Shown here piece by piece: positions 42,512-43,938 of a stretch of DNA of 43,938 bases. The notes beneath the pieces were generated by a model that saw nothing but the letters and a program-made list of their open reading frames with translations, did no database searches and was not told the DNA's origin. The stretch's first letter is position 1. Every line of letters begins with the position of its first letter. Made by a program: the position numbers and the translations under genes. This DNA comes from Haliea sp040222615 (lineage in GTDB: Bacteria > Pseudomonadota > Gammaproteobacteria > Pseudomonadales > Halieaceae). The stretch is from NCBI RefSeq assembly GCF_040222615.1, contig NZ_JAVKCQ010000233.1, positions 1 through 43,938 on the forward strand, read 5' to 3'.

Positions 42512-43938
42512 CGCGCCTCCCCGGGGGCCGTAGCCGCCAATCCGTCGACTGTCGGCAGGGGCTGCGGCGTCGCCCTGCCCATTCCCAGCAGGCTTGGCAT
42601 CAACAGCAGGGACAGCGCCCCGCTGGCAATCATCCCGCCGACGATCACCGCGGCCAGGCCGCGATAGATCTCTGAACCCACGCCCGGCATCAGCATAAGA
42701 GGCAGCATGCCGAAAATGCTGGTGAGGGTGCTCATGAACACCGGCCGCGCCCGCGTCAGCACGGCGTCCCGGATCGCCTGGCGGCGCTCTATGCCCTCGC
42801 GTTCCCTGATCCGTGTCTGGTCGACGAGCAGGATTGCGTTGTTGACCACAAGCCCCAGCAGAATGATGAATCCCACCATGGTCAGCATATCGAGCGACTG
42901 GTAAGTGAACAGGTTGAATGCCTTCAGGGCCAGCACCCCGCCTGCAATTGCCGGCGGCATGACCAGCAGCACCAGCAGACTGTCCCAGGCGGAGCGAAAA
43001 ACCGCCGCCATGATGGCAAACAGGATCAATACCGCGATACCGAAGTTCAACAGCATTTTGCTGACCGCCTCCTGCAAGCGGTCGGCGCTGCCGCGATAGG
43101 CAATTGACGCACCGGGCGGCAGCATGCCCCGCAACTCGGGGTCCAGCTCCGCCCGCAAACGCTCGATCGCCTCCTCCAGCGTCACCTGCTCCGGTGGCAG
43201 CACGTTGATGGTGACCGTGCGCAGGCCATCGACGCGCTGCAACTGCACTGGCCCCACCGTGTACTCGATAGTGGCGAGCTCGCCAATCGCCTGTACCCCG
43301 GCCAGCGGTGTGGCGATCGGCGTACTCGCCAGCTCTTCCGGCGTGCCCCATCCCGGACCGTGCACGATCATGTCGTAGCGACGATTGCCGTCGAAGTACT
43401 CGCCGGCATACAGTCCGTCGGTCAGCGCCCGCACCGCATCGGCCAGCATCATCCGGTCCAGGCCCGCGAGCCCGAGTCGCTTGTCATCCGGCACGACACG
43501 CAACTCCGGCTGGTCCATGGTCAATGCGGGCTGCGCGTAGGCGCTGCCGTCTTCCCACATACCCTTGACCCGCTCCATGCCAGCACTGCCGACCCGCATG
43601 AGAGTCTCCAGGTCTGCACCACGAATATCGATGGCAATGCTGCGGCCGCCGCCGTCCACCTGGATCATCGATGCGCGGGCAACATAGGGCTCCACATCGG
43701 GAAGACCGGCCAGGATTTCCTCGCGCATGATGCGGATCAACGGCTCTGTCCCCTCGGGCTCGGCGGGGTACAGGAACACCGTGCCATAGCCGGGACCAAC
43801 GCCAACATTGTAGCCGCGTACCGCCGGCTCCTTCTCGCCGCTGTAGTAGGGCCGCAGGCGCCGCTCGATCTCCCCGAATATCTCACTCTCGAGGGTATCC
43901 AGACTGGTGCCCGGAGGCAGGTCAAGATAGCTCTCCAC
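42508..43938 (-). CDS. RND-family efflux permease, C-terminal part (partial)
   Basis: The last ~476 residues of an RND pump; the start lies outside the window. Visible parts are the second porter domain (PALTMDQPELRVVPDDKRLGLAGL) and the second group of membrane helices with ILFAIMAAVFRSAWDSLLVLL, GFIILLGLVVNNAILLVD and RARPVFMSTLTSIFGMLPL. The sequence is closer to the hydrophobe/amphiphile and AcrB-like HAE branch than to metal pumps, but the substrate cannot be called. It is the first visible gene of the pump operon and is coupled to the adaptor gene by ATGA. Confidence 0.92.
   Translation of the reverse strand: MESYLDLPPGTSLDTLESEIFGEIERRLRPYYSGEKEPAVRGYNVGVGPGYGTVFLYPAEPEGTEPLIRIMREEILAGLPDVEPYVARASMIQVDGGGRSIAIDIRGADLETLMRVGSAGMERVKGMWEDGSAYAQPALTMDQPELRVVPDDKRLGLAGLDRMMLADAVRALTDGLYAGEYFDGNRRYDMIVHGPGWGTPEELASTPIATPLAGVQAIGELATIEYTVGPVQLQRVDGLRTVTINVLPPEQVTLEEAIERLRAELDPELRGMLPPGASIAYRGSADRLQEAVSKMLLNFGIAVLILFAIMAAVFRSAWDSLLVLLVMPPAIAGGVLALKAFNLFTYQSLDMLTMVGFIILLGLVVNNAILLVDQTRIREREGIERRQAIRDAVLTRARPVFMSTLTSIFGMLPLMLMPGVGSEIYRGLAAVIVGGMIASGALSLLLMPSLLGMGRATPQPLPTVDGLAATAPGEAR

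Noticed and set aside
1..43938. tRNA, rRNA, CRISPR, IS elements, attachment sites
   Set aside because: I looked for clover-leaf-like segments, regularly spaced repeats, transposase motifs and terminal repeats and saw none that hold up.

Overview
The window is GC-rich, gene-dense bacterial chromosome with no rRNA, tRNA, CRISPR array, insertion sequence or phage gene that I can see. The gene set (PspF/PspABC, glutathione-dependent formaldehyde detoxification, a WS/DGAT acyltransferase, PPK1, a slipin/NfeD pair, ZntB/CorA, a 'thermostable hemolysin' family gene) suggests an aerobic, probably marine gammaproteobacterium, perhaps near Halieaceae/Cellvibrionales. That placement is inference. Forty-three protein genes are supported, two of them cut by the window ends. 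The longest stretch without a gene is about 215 bp (36138-36352).

Layout. 1-6.9 kb: the C-terminal end of a secreted-type amidohydrolase, then a minus-strand run of DUF2868 membrane protein, DUF3482 GTPase and SDR. Divergent from that run are a WYL regulator and a small membrane protein; a PIG3-type quinone oxidoreductase follows. 6.9-11.6 kb: slipin and NfeD protease, a DUF3365 haem protein, an MscS channel and a CorA/ZntB transporter. 11.6-18.6 kb: a WS/DGAT with a long basic tail, a DUF853/YjgR ATPase, a zinc ADH, an exported MsrA-MsrB fusion, and a transglutaminase-DUF924 pair.

18.6-26.2 kb is the most interesting part. Nine minus-strand genes lie so close together (4-nt ATGA overlaps, or gaps of 9 nt or less) that they look like one transcription unit. 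In order they are: a GNAT-like 'thermostable hemolysin' family protein, an ANL (AMP-binding) enzyme, a haem-oxygenase-like putative diiron oxidase, an SDR, an OmpR-family response regulator, its histidine kinase, a Cys-less cupredoxin, an FTR1 iron permease and a small putative outer-membrane barrel. Upstream of the first gene is a PmrA/QseB-type direct repeat (CTTAAG-N5-TCTAAG) placed like an activator site. My reading is a small lipid-like metabolite pathway containing an iron-dependent enzyme, wired to its own iron import and two-component control.

26.2-37.4 kb: DUF808 membrane protein; ppk1 with a near-consensus Pho box upstream; a fused SpmA/SpmB-like transporter coupled to an alpha/beta hydrolase; the formaldehyde pair frmA-fghA; another alpha/beta hydrolase; and pspABC divergent from pspF. 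The AT-rich psp gap carries a sigma-54 promoter candidate. 37.4-43.9 kb: succinate-semialdehyde dehydrogenase converging on a class III aminotransferase, which diverges from a LysR regulator (a GABA/omega-amino-acid module), then an RND efflux adaptor and the C-terminal half of its permease.
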